Assembly (NCBI RefSeq): GCF_010470675.1
Contig: NZ_VOIQ01000019.1
Span: 1 to 64,000, forward strand
Source: Desulfovibrio sp. JC010
GTDB lineage: Bacteria > Desulfobacterota > Desulfovibrionia > Desulfovibrionales > Desulfovibrionaceae
Reading direction: 5' to 3'
Length of the DNA: 64,000 nt
The notes under the pieces were generated by a model. The model searched no databases, was not told the DNA's origin, and was given only the letters and a program-made list of their open reading frames with translations. A program made the translations under genes and the position numbers. Positions 33,956-44,351 of the stretch are shown here, in pieces. The first letter of the stretch is position 1, and each line of letters starts with the position of its first letter.

Positions 33956-36900
33956 TTTACTCTCTCCATATCAAAAAGCTTTTGGTCAATGACACCAAGC
34001 AGTTCAATCCCTTTTTTAAATTCATAGCCGGAGACATGTTTAAACAGGCTTTCCAAATCAACGGACAGGCTGTCAGGCCAGTACAGGGAGCGCAGTCCGT
34101 TAATTTTTTCCATACTCTCCACCGGAGAACCTTTAACCAGAAGCGGTTCCATTTCAGCAAGACCGTTGCGCAGCTCTGCTATATCAATCAGACCCTTCGA
34201 AAACTCTGAAACAAAAACCGAACTGCAATCTGCTTCTTCCACCCGTAATGTCTCAAGCCCCTCCATCACTTCAGCAAGCTTTTCACTGAACTGGGCAAGT
34301 TTCTCCTGCGTATCGTCATCTCCATGAGCGATTGCAAGTTCAAGAATCCCGGAAGATTCAGCAAGATCAGAGGCACCCAACATCGCAGCGGACCCTTTGA
34401 TGGTATGAGCCAGCATCACGGCTTTCTCCCGCTCGCCAGAATCCAGCAATTTATGGAATTCCCGGTCTGCATGGGAAAAGTTCTCGCTTATGTCGGCGAG
34501 CATGCGGCGATACAATTTTTCATTGCCCCGGACACGCCTGAGTCCGACAGCGGTATCAATTCCGCTGATGCTGCAAAATTTTTCTATGGAATCCGCGACC
34601 TTTTCACGCACACCGGACTCCCACGATGCCGGAGGGGCTGTCTTTACATTGACAAGACCGGAAAGAACCTTGAACAGATCTTCAGGATCAAAAGGCTTGG
34701 CAACATGCCCGTTCATACCCACTGCCTTACTTCTGGCCTTATCCTCGGTCATGGCATGGGCGGTCATGGCAACAATGGGCAGTTCCCGGAATCTTTCCTG
34801 CTCCCTGATGCGCGTAGTGGCTTCATAGCCGTCCATCACGGGCATCTGAATGTCCATCAAAACAACATCAACTTCATTTTCTTCCAGAAATTCCAAGGCC
34901 TGTCCGCCATCCTCAACTTCATGAACCCGCACCCTTGTCTCGGCCAGAATTTCGCGCACCACTGTCCTGTTTATTTCATTATCTTCCACAACTAGAACAC
35001 TGGCCCCTTCCAGATACGGAACCGGGACAGTTGCGCACTCTTCCTGCAAAGCCAGCATTTCATGCCGGGTTCCGAAGTTCGCCACCAGCAGTTCATGAAG
35101 CAATGCCGGATTCACAGGCTTATACAAAAGACCTATAAAATCGTACTTCTCCATTCTCTCAAGAAGGTATCTATCTGCGTATGCGGAAACCAGCATCATG
35201 GGCGGGACCTTGCTAATATTTTCGTCATCTGAAATTTTTGCCGCCAGCTCAAGACCGTCCATACCGGGCATGCGCCAATCTATTGCCACTAATCCGAATG
35301 ATTCCCGGTCAGGAATGTTGCGTAAAATCTCCAAAGCCTCATTCCCGGACCCTGCCGTAGTAACCTCCAGACCGGCCTGTTCAAACATCTCCCTGAGAAT
35401 GGAAAGTGATGTGGGATTATCATCCACTATTAAAGTACGCAGCCCCTTGAATGAACTTTCCAAATATTCTTTTTCTTCTTCCTGCCCGGCAACCTCAAAA
35501 TCCATTTCAAACCAGAAAGTACTGCCTTCGCCGTAAATGCTGTCCACCCCTATTTCACCGCCCATAATCTCCACAATCTGGCGGCAAAGACTTAAGCCCA
35601 GCCCTGTGCCGCCGAACTTGCGGGTGGTGGAAATATCTGCCTGCGCAAATGGCTCAAAAACAGCGGTCATCTGCTCCGGGGTCATGCCGATCCCCTCATC
35701 GCGCACTGAAAAACGCAGCTTTACCCGTTCATCACTGCGCCGGACAACCGCTATGCCCAGCAGAATCCCACCATGCTCGCTGAATTTAACGGCATTGTTG
35801 CAAAGGTTTATGAGTATCTGGGAAATGCGCAAAGGATCACCCATCAGACTTACCGGAACGTCCCTGGCAACATCGATCAGGAATTCGAGCTTTTTCTCAT
35901 GGGCCTTGAATGAAACCACGGTCCAAGCCTGTTCCAGAATCTGGTCAATACGAAAGCGCGTTTTCTCGACACGCAGCATTCCGGCTTCCACCTTGGATAA
36001 ATCAAGAATGTCATTAATTATTTTAAGTAATGAACGGGCAGAACTGTCAATTTTTTCAATATAGTGCCGCTGAGAACTGTCCAGATCGGTTTTGGAAGCA
36101 AGATAGGCCATGCCGAGAACAGCATTCATGGGGGTACGAATTTCATGGCTCATATTGGCCAGAAAATCACTCTTGGCCCTGCTGGCCAGCTCTGCCGCTT
36201 CCTTGGCATCATGCAACTCGGAAGTGCGTTTGCCGACTTTATGCTCCAGAGTGGAATTCAACTGCGCCAACTCCGCCGTGCTCCTGTCTAATTCTTCGTA
36301 CCTTTCACTTAGTTCCCAAACCATATCCTTGATGGAATTCTTAACGCTGACAAATTCTTCGCCGGGACCGGTTTGGACATAGGCATTCCTGCCCTGCTGC
36401 ACTTTACGGGCATAATTCTCAATAGACTTAAGCGGCAGAATTATGACCCGGCGCAGGCTGAAATAGAGCAAAAATATTAAAAACAAATTCGTAACAACCA
36501 CCCGCAACGCGGTAGCAAAAAAAATCCGGCGCAACTCTTCATGAATAAACTTATCCGTGGAACAAATTTCAAGCTTGGCAATGGGCCTGCTGTCCGTCCA
36601 GATATCCCGTTCTGTGCGCACATGTTCAAGTCGGCACCGGCTCTGCTCTGAATCAACAAACAGTGGTCGCCAATTGGAATCACGCCTAAGGGTCAGCAGC
36701 TTGTCAGAAGATTTCAAACGAATGGTGCAGATCTGTTTTTCAGCCATTGCCGCCAGCATAAGCTTACGGACCATTCCCATATCAAGCGACCACAACGGCT
36801 CTGCCAGAGTCATGCTCAGGTTGTCCGCCAAAAAGACCTGCGTATCCTGCAACCGGGAATTGCTTTTCTCTCGCAAGTCCAGAGAATCAAGAATACCGAA

Positions 36901-36975
36901 CAGGCTTAAGGCTACGGTTGTAGTGGAAACAATTATCAGCACTACAATTCTGGTCACGGAATATTTTTTTCTCAT
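33952..36975 (-). CDS. hybrid sensor histidine kinase with two receivers and HPt
   Basis: A 1007-residue protein. Two membrane helices flank a periplasmic domain of about 130 residues, then a HAMP-like and coiled-coil linker, HisKA ([18 protein letters not shown]), HATPase with [10 protein letters not shown], a first receiver ([11 protein letters not shown]...[10 protein letters not shown]), a second receiver ([11 protein letters not shown]...[10 protein letters not shown]) and a C-terminal HPt with [14 protein letters not shown] complete BarA-like phosphorelay. Likely signals to the HD-GYP regulator next to it. Confidence 0.92.
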   Translation of the reverse strand: MRKKYSVTRIVVLIIVSTTTVALSLFGILDSLDLREKSNSRLQDTQVFLADNLSMTLAEPLWSLDMGMVRKLMLAAMAEKQICTIRLKSSDKLLTLRRDSNWRPLFVDSEQSRCRLEHVRTERDIWTDSRPIAKLEICSTDKFIHEELRRIFFATALRVVVTNLFLIFLLYFSLRRVIILPLKSIENYARKVQQGRNAYVQTGPGEEFVSVKNSIKDMVWELSERYEELDRSTAELAQLNSTLEHKVGKRTSELHDAKEAAELASRAKSDFLANMSHEIRTPMNAVLGMAYLASKTDLDSSQRHYIEKIDSSARSLLKIINDILDLSKVEAGMLRVEKTRFRIDQILEQAWTVVSFKAHEKKLEFLIDVARDVPVSLMGDPLRISQILINLCNNAVKFSEHGGILLGIAVVRRSDERVKLRFSVRDEGIGMTPEQMTAVFEPFAQADISTTRKFGGTGLGLSLCRQIVEIMGGEIGVDSIYGEGSTFWFEMDFEVAGQEEEKEYLESSFKGLRTLIVDDNPTSLSILREMFEQAGLEVTTAGSGNEALEILRNIPDRESFGLVAIDWRMPGMDGLELAAKISDDENISKVPPMMLVSAYADRYLLERMEKYDFIGLLYKPVNPALLHELLVANFGTRHEMLALQEECATVPVPYLEGASVLVVEDNEINRTVVREILAETRVRVHEVEDGGQALEFLEENEVDVVLMDIQMPVMDGYEATTRIREQERFRELPIVAMTAHAMTEDKARSKAVGMNGHVAKPFDPEDLFKVLSGLVNVKTAPPASWESGVREKVADSIEKFCSISGIDTAVGLRRVRGNEKLYRRMLADISENFSHADREFHKLLDSGEREKAVMLAHTIKGSAAMLGASDLAESSGILELAIAHGDDDTQEKLAQFSEKLAEVMEGLETLRVEEADCSSVFVSEFSKGLIDIAELRNGLAEMEPLLVKGSPVESMEKINGLRSLYWPDSLSVDLESLFKHVSGYEFKKGIELLGVIDQKLFDMERVK

Positions 36976-37220
36976 AACGGCACAATGCTATCCAGACAGC
37001 AGACAGCTTAAGCCTGACAGAACAACATTTCTCCCTGCATGTTTAACGTTTGATACAACGCCTCTACTTCAACCTTGCCTAAACATCAATCTAAATGATA
37101 AAGAATTTCAAAATCACCATAGGATTTCATGAAAACAGACATATTGCAGAATAAATACTTTTAATATTAATTGTAGCGGGATATTAAAATCCGGACTAAA
37201 AATACAGGGGAGCACTTTAC

Positions 37221-38021
37221 ATGGAAAAGCAAGAATGTCCGCCAGTGGAATTAAAAAGCATGTTGCTGCTGTGTTTCCTGCTGTCTGCTCTTTTGTTCTC
37301 AAGCCCGGCACCTGCCGCAGAGCCGCTGACCATAGCCAGCAGCCACTGGCCTCCCTTTGCCAGCACAAGCCCCGGAGAACCCGCTTTTTTCAATGAGGTG
37401 GTAACTGAAGCATTTGCCCTCTCCGGCATAGAAGTGCGCTACATCGAACTCCCCTGGGCCAGATGTGTTCAACAAATAAAAAGCGGAAGAACTTTTGGCG
37501 GAATCCCGTTTACCAAGACAATAGAGCGTGAAGGATTCGCACTGTTCAGCGATGCGCTGTTCATGACCCGCAATCCGGTTGTGTTCAACAAAAAGCTTAA
37601 TCCCGCATACGATTATCAGGGACAGGAAAGCCTGAAAAACTACCGGCTGCTGGGCCTCCTCGGCTGGTCCTATCTCGAAGCATGGAAAAAAGCAGGCATT
37701 AAATACAAAACGGTCAAGAATCAGGATTCAGCCTTTAAGATGATCAATCTGAATCGTGCCGAGCTGACTGTTTTTGATGAATTCGCAGCAATGGAATATT
37801 TCAGGAAACACCCGGAAATCGGAAAAAACATCGGTCTTTCCCGGACCCCATATAGCAACAACAAAATGCACCTCATGGTCTCGCGAAAATACCCTGAAGC
37901 GCATAAGCTGGTTGATATTTTCAACACAAATCTGCGCCAGCTGAAATCAACAGGATTTCTTGACCGGCTGGCACAAAAATACGGTTTTCCCCTTGAACTG
38001 GTCATGCCGCAGGGAGAATAA
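37221..38021 (+). CDS. SBP_bac_3-like periplasmic binding protein
   Basis: A 266-residue exported protein; signal peptide ends near PAPAAE. The mature part begins LTIASSHWPPFAS, typical of family-3 solute-binding proteins. The central WARCVQQIKSGRTFGGIPFT is a variant of the usual substrate loop. Similar proteins occur at 58207 (truncated) and 63647, and none has an ABC permease nearby, so it may feed a sensor kinase or be a stand-alone binding protein. Ribosome-binding site AGGGGA. Confidence 0.85.
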   Translation: MEKQECPPVELKSMLLLCFLLSALLFSSPAPAAEPLTIASSHWPPFASTSPGEPAFFNEVVTEAFALSGIEVRYIELPWARCVQQIKSGRTFGGIPFTKTIEREGFALFSDALFMTRNPVVFNKKLNPAYDYQGQESLKNYRLLGLLGWSYLEAWKKAGIKYKTVKNQDSAFKMINLNRAELTVFDEFAAMEYFRKHPEIGKNIGLSRTPYSNNKMHLMVSRKYPEAHKLVDIFNTNLRQLKSTGFLDRLAQKYGFPLELVMPQGE

Positions 38022-38024
38022 ATC

Positions 38025-38057
38025 AAGGCGCACCCTGAAATCAGGATGCGCCTTTTT
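38025..38057 (+). terminator. terminator of the binding-protein gene
   Basis: AAGGCGCA (38025-38032) pairs with TGCGCCTT (38047-38054) around a loop that itself contains CCTGAAATCAGG; a T-run follows. Confidence 0.85.
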
Positions 38058-38077
38058 CAACCCATTTAAATATTGGT

Positions 38078-39361
38078 TTATTTCGCAAGTAATTTATTAA
38101 AAATATCCAGCTCATATTCAAACTTCAAACGCACTTCCATACCGTCCTGGCCGCCCTGCCCCTCATCCTGATCAAGGTAGGCGTACTGGTTGGTCAGGGA
38201 AAGCCCATCAAGCGCACCGTCGAATGCGTAATCTATTTCAAAGTCATATTCGTTCTGATCCGGGGATGCGTTGGGTCCTGAATCCGGGGTCTGAGACAAG
38301 GTAATCATGGCCGCCACGTTAAGATTGTCCACCCCGATTTCGCTGAAATCGTAAGATGCTCCGAGAAAGAAAGTCTGCTCTCCGGCGCGGTCATTGTCGG
38401 CAATGGTCATGGAGGTGAAGAAAGGCACACCGCCCCAGGGGCAGGTAATGTCCCGTGTGTCGTCCACAAATGTTCCACCCACATCTATGCCGAAGCCCTT
38501 CCAGACAAATCCGGCCAGCACCCCGAACTCAGCGGAATTAAAGTCTCCACCGTCCTGAGAACCTGAACTGCGCTGGTCCAGCCCAATGACTGAACCGTGT
38601 ATCTCAAGGTCGTCATTAATGCTGTGGGTCAGGTCGATCTGGGCAAAGGCCATGTTAATGTAGTCCGGGGAATTGTAGTTCCAAATCTGAGTAGAGATAA
38701 ATTCTGCCGGAGTCCATTCAAGACCTGCCATGATTACACCGCTGTTCCGGGACTGCACTCCGTCATCATCAGCCAGCCTGGTCATGCTTTTAAAAACATC
38801 CGAATTTTTGGCCTTCATTTTATCCACATAACCGAGGGTAAAATTTACATCCGGGAGAAGGGAGGTTCCGGCGGTATAGGCTTCAAACAGGTTGGGGACC
38901 ATCTTGTCGTCGTCACCGTTGATGAGCGGGGTTTCAAGGTCCTGCCGATAAACTTTAATGTAAGAATCCCAATGTTCGAGCAGGGCGTAAGCCTTACCGA
39001 GTACGGCGTAGCCTTCATTGTTGTCGTCCAGCAATTCCGTGCCGCCCCGGTCTTTCTGGTCGAAGACGCCCACCGGGGTAACCCCGTATCCGGTCAGTCC
39101 GAAGCTGAAAATATCCCCGAACTTGGGAGATTCGTATTCAAGGCTGCCGCCAAGGGCCAGCGACTCGGAAATGTTGGCGTCAAAAAACTCACCTTCCTTG
39201 TCCCGGTGGGTCAGATAATAGGCCCTGAAATTGGCTTTGAGGCTGCCGTATTTTGTCATGGAGGAATCCTCGTCGGTTTCCGCTGATCCCAATGTGGGGA
39301 AGGCCATGCTCGATAGCAGAATCAATAGTATTAACTGTATCGTTTTTAATTTCATTGTCAT
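38078..39361 (-). CDS. outer-membrane porin (OprD-like)
   Basis: A 427-residue exported protein with a signal peptide (cleavage after GSAE region). The sequence is rich in alternating aromatic/polar strands (SLKANFRAYYLTH, FSFGLTGYGV, YDFEIDYAFDG) and ends in FKLEYELDIFNKLLAK-like beta pattern, as in OprD/OprM-family outer-membrane channels of the Campylobacter/Desulfovibrio type. It follows the binding protein gene on the same strand and may be its outer-membrane entry. Confidence 0.75.
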   Translation of the reverse strand: MTMKLKTIQLILLILLSSMAFPTLGSAETDEDSSMTKYGSLKANFRAYYLTHRDKEGEFFDANISESLALGGSLEYESPKFGDIFSFGLTGYGVTPVGVFDQKDRGGTELLDDNNEGYAVLGKAYALLEHWDSYIKVYRQDLETPLINGDDDKMVPNLFEAYTAGTSLLPDVNFTLGYVDKMKAKNSDVFKSMTRLADDDGVQSRNSGVIMAGLEWTPAEFISTQIWNYNSPDYINMAFAQIDLTHSINDDLEIHGSVIGLDQRSSGSQDGGDFNSAEFGVLAGFVWKGFGIDVGGTFVDDTRDITCPWGGVPFFTSMTIADNDRAGEQTFFLGASYDFSEIGVDNLNVAAMITLSQTPDSGPNASPDQNEYDFEIDYAFDGALDGLSLTNQYAYLDQDEGQGGQDGMEVRLKFEYELDIFNKLLAK

Positions 39362-39397
39362 TTCTCATACCTGTGCGATATAGGGACAGATTTTTTT

Positions 39398-40357
39398 TTA
39401 CATGGACAGCGCGTTCTTCCATTGTCTGAATATTTTCGGATACTCCAACACACTGGAATCAACGTACATGGGCAGGCATATTACGGCCCCATTCTTAATT
39501 GCCGGAACTTCAGCAAGGGACGGTTTGTCCTTTAGGGCCTTGGCTATAGCCCGCTGAACGGCATCAGCATCACCGGTGATGACAATAACATCGGGATTGG
39601 CCTGATCGAGATCGGTAAATTTTCTCTTGGTCGCAAAACCTTTACTTACCTTCATTTTTTTACTGAAAATTTTTGCGCCAATGTTTTCGCAACCGAGTTT
39701 GGAAAGTATGTAGTGGTCAGAGTATCCTCCGGGGGCCTCAACCTGAACAAAATATTTGCCTGAAGCCATGTTCAGCCCTTTGAGCACAAGCACCCGCTTT
39801 CCAAGATTTGCAACTTTAATTGACTCCATGCCCTTTTCATATTTTTGGACAAGGTCAATTCCCAGCTGCTCTTTATCCAGTATTAAAGCTATCTGCTTAA
39901 TGGCTGAAGCTACTCCTTGGGAAAAATCCACATATTCAACCTGCACTCCGGGAACGTCGGCTACCAAACCAACAATATTCACAGGGTTAACTTTTTTCTT
40001 GTGCAGGCAGAACTGCGGACTTTTTTCAACAATAATTTTCTTCAAACCATACTTTTTCATATATGCGGCAACGGCTTTGGGCTTTTTCTTAGTTGCGTAT
40101 AGTGGGCAACCCAATATGTCAGTTGCCAGTTTCAACTGTGCTCCCTTTTCCCATTGTGATCCCCTGATCACCATAGCCTGAGGAATAACTCCCAGACCAA
40201 GAGCAATATCAACCACACGGTCCCCGACCATCACCGCTGCGATTTTTTCAGGAGCGTAGGTAGGTCCGGCATGGGCTGTTACTACACTCAGTTGCATAAA
40301 CAGCCCTGCGATAAGCAGGCTGAACAAAGTTGCGTGTTTGTACGATTTTTTACTCAT
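39398..40357 (-). CDS. class III periplasmic binding protein (siderophore/corrinoid/iron type)
   Basis: A 319-residue exported protein. The fold pattern is that of TroA-like class III binding proteins (VGDRVVDIALGLGVIP, long central helix, then GDADAVQRAIAKAL). Relatives bind iron chelates, cobalamin or metal. There is no permease in view. Placed between the porin and the second feoAB, so iron is a fair guess. The ligand cannot be derived from sequence. Confidence 0.72.
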   Translation of the reverse strand: MSKKSYKHATLFSLLIAGLFMQLSVVTAHAGPTYAPEKIAAVMVGDRVVDIALGLGVIPQAMVIRGSQWEKGAQLKLATDILGCPLYATKKKPKAVAAYMKKYGLKKIIVEKSPQFCLHKKKVNPVNIVGLVADVPGVQVEYVDFSQGVASAIKQIALILDKEQLGIDLVQKYEKGMESIKVANLGKRVLVLKGLNMASGKYFVQVEAPGGYSDHYILSKLGCENIGAKIFSKKMKVSKGFATKRKFTDLDQANPDVIVITGDADAVQRAIAKALKDKPSLAEVPAIKNGAVICLPMYVDSSVLEYPKIFRQWKNALSM

Positions 40358-40428
40358 TTTAACCTCGTTTCAAATGAATTTAACTTTCAAAATCAATCAG
40401 ACAGTATAGTAGTGCATCAAAATAAAGA

Positions 40429-40466
40429 AAAACCGCATGCCCTGCCCAAGCAAAGCATGCGGTTTT
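40429..40466 (-). terminator. terminator of second feoAB operon
   Basis: AAAACCGCATGC (40429-40440) pairs with GCATGCGGTTTT (40455-40466), a perfect 12-bp stem followed by a T-run on the minus strand. Confidence 0.88.
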
Positions 40467-40479
40467 CAGCATTCTTGAT

Positions 40480-42669
40480 TTAACCGAAACCGAGTGAGGT
40501 GCCAGCCTGATAGACAATGACAGCCAGAGCGTAACCGAAACCGAGTGAACCGAAGACCGAGAACAGCCCCCATTTCCAATTGGTTTCGCGGATGATTACC
40601 GCCACCGTGACCATGCATGGCACGTAAACCAGCAGAAAGACGATTACCGACCAGATGACCGCAGGTGTCCAGGCCGGGTCCGCCGCCAGCTTGGCACTGA
40701 GCGAAGTCGCGTCCTCGGGATCTTCCTCGCCAAGAGAATAAGCCGTTGACATGGTCGAGACAAAAACCTCCTTGGCCGCGAACGCCCCGATAAAGGCGAT
40801 GTTGGCCTGCCACGGAAATCCTGCGGGATCAGTTACAGGGGTGATAGCCTCACTTATCTGTCCGGCGTAGGAATTTTTCAGGGCTTCCTCGCCTTCTCTG
40901 TTACTGATCCTGGCAAGGGCGTCATCAAGTTTTGTTTTTACCTCTTCAGGAGTCCCACTCCATGTTTTGCTCTGCTCGGTGACCTGCGCACGCTGGGTAT
41001 CGAAAGCCGCCACCTGACCCGGAGTCGGCTGCGGGAATGTCATCAAAGCCCACATGAGCACAGAAATGGCCAGAATGACGGTCCCGGCTTTTTTGATGTA
41101 TTCCCAGACACGGTCCCAGGTATGGATGGCAACCCCGCGCAGGGTGGGGATGCGGTAAGGCGGCAGTTCCATGACAAAGGGAGTGGCCTCACCTTTGAGC
41201 ACGGTCCAGCGCAGCAGACGGCCCACGCACAGGGCCAGCACCCACGAAAGCAGGACAATACCGAACATTACATCCGTGGCGTTATCAGGGTAAAATGCTC
41301 CGACAATGAGGATATAGGCGGTGGTTTTCGCTCCGCAGACCATGAACGGTGCGGTGAGGATGGTGGCGATGCGTTCCTTGGGACTGCGCAGGGTCCGGCA
41401 GGTCATGACTCCGGGAACAGCGCAGCCGCCGGGAAGTCCCCCGGACATAATGAAGGGCATGATGGACATGCCGTGCAGGCCGAAGGCCCGGAAAACCCGG
41501 TCAACCATATAAGAAACGCGGGCCATGTAGCCGAGGTCCTCCAGAAAAACGAGCATAGCGAACATGATCAGGATCAGCGGGGTAAAGCCCATGACCGCGC
41601 CCACGCCGTCGATGGCCCCGGAGATAATCATGGATTTGAGGAGTCCATCCGGCATGAGCGTATCAACCACACCGGAAATCCAGCCGAAACCGTCTTCAAC
41701 CCAGCCCTGCGGGATAGCACCCACGTTAAAGGTGATGTAGAACATACCGTACATCACCGCCAGCATGATCAGGGGGCCGAGAAGTTTGTGGGTCAGGATC
41801 ATATCCACTTTATCGGAGTTATCGAAACGCAGGTTGTCTTCGCGGCTGATTACTCCCTGCTTGAGCAGTGAGTTGATGAACCCGTAGCGGTAGTCGGCCA
41901 GCACTGCTTCAGGATAAGTGTCCATGGTTTTCTTGATGTGTTCCGCAACTTCTTTGACCTTGCTTTCCAGCAAGAGGGCCACCTGAGGATTTACTTTCTG
42001 GCCGTTTTCAAGAATGATTTCATCTTCTTCAATATATTTGACCGCCAGCCAGTGCGGATTGTAGCGGTCGGTCATAAAATTGTTCTCTTTGATGAGCTCA
42101 CTCATTTCCTCAATGGCCTGATCAAGGTCATGGCCGTAGGAAATATCCATGGGTGTCCATTTGCCGCCAGTCCTGTCAGCGACTTCCTTGACGTGCTCCA
42201 TGAGTTCGTCGCGGCCTTCGCCTTTGCGGGCCACGCACTCCACAACCGGAACGCCGAGCAGTTCGGAAAGTTTTTCGGAATCAATGCGGATGCCTTTTTT
42301 GCGCACCTCGTCCATCATGTTCAGGCCGAGAACCACCGGAACACCGATTTCCATAAACTGCACCGCAAGATAGAGTGACCGCTCAAGAGAAGTCGCATCC
42401 AGCATGTTGATAACCACATCCGGCATCTCGTCAACAATCACATCACGGGCGACAACTTCTTCCATGGAATAGGAAGTCAGAGAGTAAGTTCCGGGAAGAT
42501 CGACCAGATCAGCCCGGAAATCACCCTTTTCATAATGTCCTTCAGTGCGGTCCACGGTGATACCCGGATAGTTCCCCACACGGGCAGTAGCCCCGGTCAG
42601 GGCATTGAACATGGTACTTTTGCCGCAGTTGGGCTGGCCGGATACGGCTACATAATATTTCTTAGCCAT
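40480..42669 (-). CDS. feoB: ferrous iron transporter FeoB (second copy)
   Basis: A 729-residue Fe(II) transporter. G1 is GQPNCGKSTMFN, with GNYPGITVDRTEG in switch I, DLPGTYSLTS and NMMDEV. The membrane part holds MSGGLPGGCAVPGVMTC and the second gate in CGAKTTAYILIVGAF. The periplasmic insert is shorter than in the copy at 22351, and the two are clearly different orthologue groups. Preceded by feoA with a 3-bp gap; behind a Fur-type promoter. Confidence 0.95.
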   Translation of the reverse strand: MAKKYYVAVSGQPNCGKSTMFNALTGATARVGNYPGITVDRTEGHYEKGDFRADLVDLPGTYSLTSYSMEEVVARDVIVDEMPDVVINMLDATSLERSLYLAVQFMEIGVPVVLGLNMMDEVRKKGIRIDSEKLSELLGVPVVECVARKGEGRDELMEHVKEVADRTGGKWTPMDISYGHDLDQAIEEMSELIKENNFMTDRYNPHWLAVKYIEEDEIILENGQKVNPQVALLLESKVKEVAEHIKKTMDTYPEAVLADYRYGFINSLLKQGVISREDNLRFDNSDKVDMILTHKLLGPLIMLAVMYGMFYITFNVGAIPQGWVEDGFGWISGVVDTLMPDGLLKSMIISGAIDGVGAVMGFTPLILIMFAMLVFLEDLGYMARVSYMVDRVFRAFGLHGMSIMPFIMSGGLPGGCAVPGVMTCRTLRSPKERIATILTAPFMVCGAKTTAYILIVGAFYPDNATDVMFGIVLLSWVLALCVGRLLRWTVLKGEATPFVMELPPYRIPTLRGVAIHTWDRVWEYIKKAGTVILAISVLMWALMTFPQPTPGQVAAFDTQRAQVTEQSKTWSGTPEEVKTKLDDALARISNREGEEALKNSYAGQISEAITPVTDPAGFPWQANIAFIGAFAAKEVFVSTMSTAYSLGEEDPEDATSLSAKLAADPAWTPAVIWSVIVFLLVYVPCMVTVAVIIRETNWKWGLFSVFGSLGFGYALAVIVYQAGTSLGFG

Positions 42670-42672
42670 GGA

Positions 42673-42906
42673 TTAATTCTCCACGTCAATTGTTATGTAG
42701 TCAGCCTCATTATTGCGCAGGGTCAGGGTAAATCCCTTCATGCGCAGGGCTACCGGATCTTTCAGAGGCGCACGGCCAACGACAACCAGCTCGGTTCCCG
42801 GAACAAGTCCCATATCCCTGATTCTGCGTCCCAGTTCACCGCTGGCGTTGACAGAAGAGACAATTCCCTTTTGATTTTTTGGCATTTTTCTGAGTGAAAT
42901 AGACAT
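42673..42906 (-). CDS. feoA: FeoA (second copy)
   Basis: A 77-residue FeoA of standard length: the SH3 fold with LGRRIRDMGLVPGTELVVVGRAP and DPVALRMKGFTLTLR. It lacks the Gly/His extension of the other FeoA. Directly precedes feoB. First gene after the Fur-type promoter at 42968-42999. Confidence 0.9.
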   Translation of the reverse strand: MSISLRKMPKNQKGIVSSVNASGELGRRIRDMGLVPGTELVVVGRAPLKDPVALRMKGFTLTLRNNEADYITIDVEN

Positions 42907-42967
42907 AACTATCCTTTTGTTATTTTATCAAAAAAATTGACATTCCCTCGACCTATGATGCATGAGG

Positions 42968-42999
42968 ACATTACTGAAATGAAAATGAATGTCAATATC
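42968..42999 (-). promoter_or_regulatory. promoter with Fur box, second feoAB
   Basis: On the minus strand TTGACA (42995-42990) and TAATGT (42973-42968) are 16 bp apart. The -35 is covered by ATGAAAATGAATGTCAA at 42979-42995, which fits 15 of 17 positions of the recalled Desulfovibrio Fur consensus, the best match in this window. The rest of the gap to 43244 shows no supported gene. Confidence 0.65.
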
Positions 43000-43244
43000 T
43001 ACAATCATAGATAAAGAATCTTCTTTGTTTACTGCAAACAATATCAAGATTAACCCGGTATTAGAGTCGGTCAGCAATTTTTGCCCGGCTCACAACACTA
43101 AAATGTTTGCCATGCCTGAATATGCAACCGACCGCAGGCATTTACTAAATATGCTGATCTTGTCAAGAAGCTTCACGGACAGATAATAGTCTTTTCATTA
43201 TTGCCAAATGAAGACAAAACAATTGAAGGATAAAAAAGATTACC

Positions 43245-43582
43245 ATGCTGATAGCAAAAACATTTCTTCTCTTTGTTGTTACTGCGCTGGCCGAGATCAT
43301 AGGCTGCTTTTTACCCTACTACTGGCTGCGCAAGGACGGCCCAGTCTGGCTGCTGATTCCGCCGCCGCGAGTCTGGCTGTTTTCGCATGGCTTTTGACCC
43401 TACACCCGGCAGCCAGCGGACGTGTCTATGCTGCCTATGGATGTGTATATGTGGCAACCGCCCTTGCATGGCTTAAATTCGTAGACGGAATGTCCCTGTC
43501 AATAACAGATATAGTCGGGGGAATTGTTGCTTTGCTGGGAATGCTCATTATTATCAGCGGCTGGGGAAAGGCTGTTCTTTGA
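43245..43582 (+). pseudogene. ynfA: frameshifted YnfA-family membrane protein
   Basis: UPF0060/YnfA small inner-membrane protein. From ATG 43245 one frame gives the usual N-terminus ([20 protein letters not shown], then [10 protein letters not shown]). It closes shortly after. The typical C-terminal half ([20 protein letters not shown]...) is found in a different frame. The change falls at about 43360-43368 in a CCGCCGCCG tract, consistent with loss of one G. Either a recent pseudogene or a sequencing error. The start seen at 43208 is an artefact of the downstream frame. Confidence 0.8.
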
Positions 43583-43712
43583 TCTGAAAGGAATAAATCA
43601 GTTTAGCATTACTTAAAAGAACGGTTCTATTCCGTGAAGACTTGCGATCCGAAGGGGAAAAAGGTATCTCCATGAAAAATGACCCAAGTATACGTTTTAT
43701 CAGGGGGATGCA

Positions 43713-44351
43713 ATGAAGATCATAACTATGCTGGCGCAAAAAGGCGGAACAGGGAAAACAACCCTTTCCATCCACCTTGCTGCCGTGGCAGCCGGGGGGA
43801 ACCGTAAAGTTGTCATCGCAGACACCGACCCTCAAGGCAGCTCTTCTGTCTGGAGTGAACGCCGTTCAAAAATTCTGCCTGAAGTTCATAAATATACTGC
43901 GCAAAGCCTGAAAAAAGACATCGAAGCCCTCACCGGAGCCGGAACGGAATTCCTCATCATTGATACCCCGCCGCACTCGACCGAGAACGCAACCATTGCC
44001 GCTTCCATGGCTGACTTCATTGTCATTCCAAGCCGTCCGGCAATTCTCGATCTGGCAGCAATCGGCGACTCCGTATCCATTGCCAACAAGGTAGGCAAAC
44101 CCGGTGCCATTGTCCTCAACTGCTGTCCTCCCCCGACCCGCTACGGTGAGACCGCCATTGTGCAGGAAGCACGTGAAGCCTTAGAAACATATGGTATGAA
44201 TGTAGCCCCCACAGCCATATCCCAGAGGGCCGCGTTCAGTCATGCACTTATCGACGGCAGGACGGTGACGGAATTCGAAGCAAAGGGAAAAGCGGCAGGC
44301 GAAGTGCGAACTTTCTGGAAATGGCTGAAAAAGGAGTTGGACCGTGGCTAA
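43713..44351 (+). CDS. parA: ParA-family ATPase of the mobile element
   Basis: A 212-residue ParA/MinD-type ATPase. The deviant Walker A motif is KGGTGKTT at residues 10-17; DTDPQGSS (A') and LIIDTPPH (Walker B) follow. The C-terminal region has AFSHALIDGRTVTEFEAKGKA, as in plasmid and integrative-element ParA proteins. Start supported by AGGGG. No ParB seen; its partner may be the small protein next to it. Confidence 0.9.
   Translation: MKIITMLAQKGGTGKTTLSIHLAAVAAGGNRKVVIADTDPQGSSSVWSERRSKILPEVHKYTAQSLKKDIEALTGAGTEFLIIDTPPHSTENATIAASMADFIVIPSRPAILDLAAIGDSVSIANKVGKPGAIVLNCCPPPTRYGETAIVQEAREALETYGMNVAPTAISQRAAFSHALIDGRTVTEFEAKGKAAGEVRTFWKWLKKELDRG

Noticed and set aside
42989-43186. 65-codon open frame
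   Set aside because: Starts inside the Fur box of the second feoA, no ribosome-binding site or family; likely chance.
43208-43582. 124-codon frame beginning at 43208 as a new protein
   Set aside because: Its N-terminal third is out of frame relative to YnfA; the real start is 43245 in another frame.
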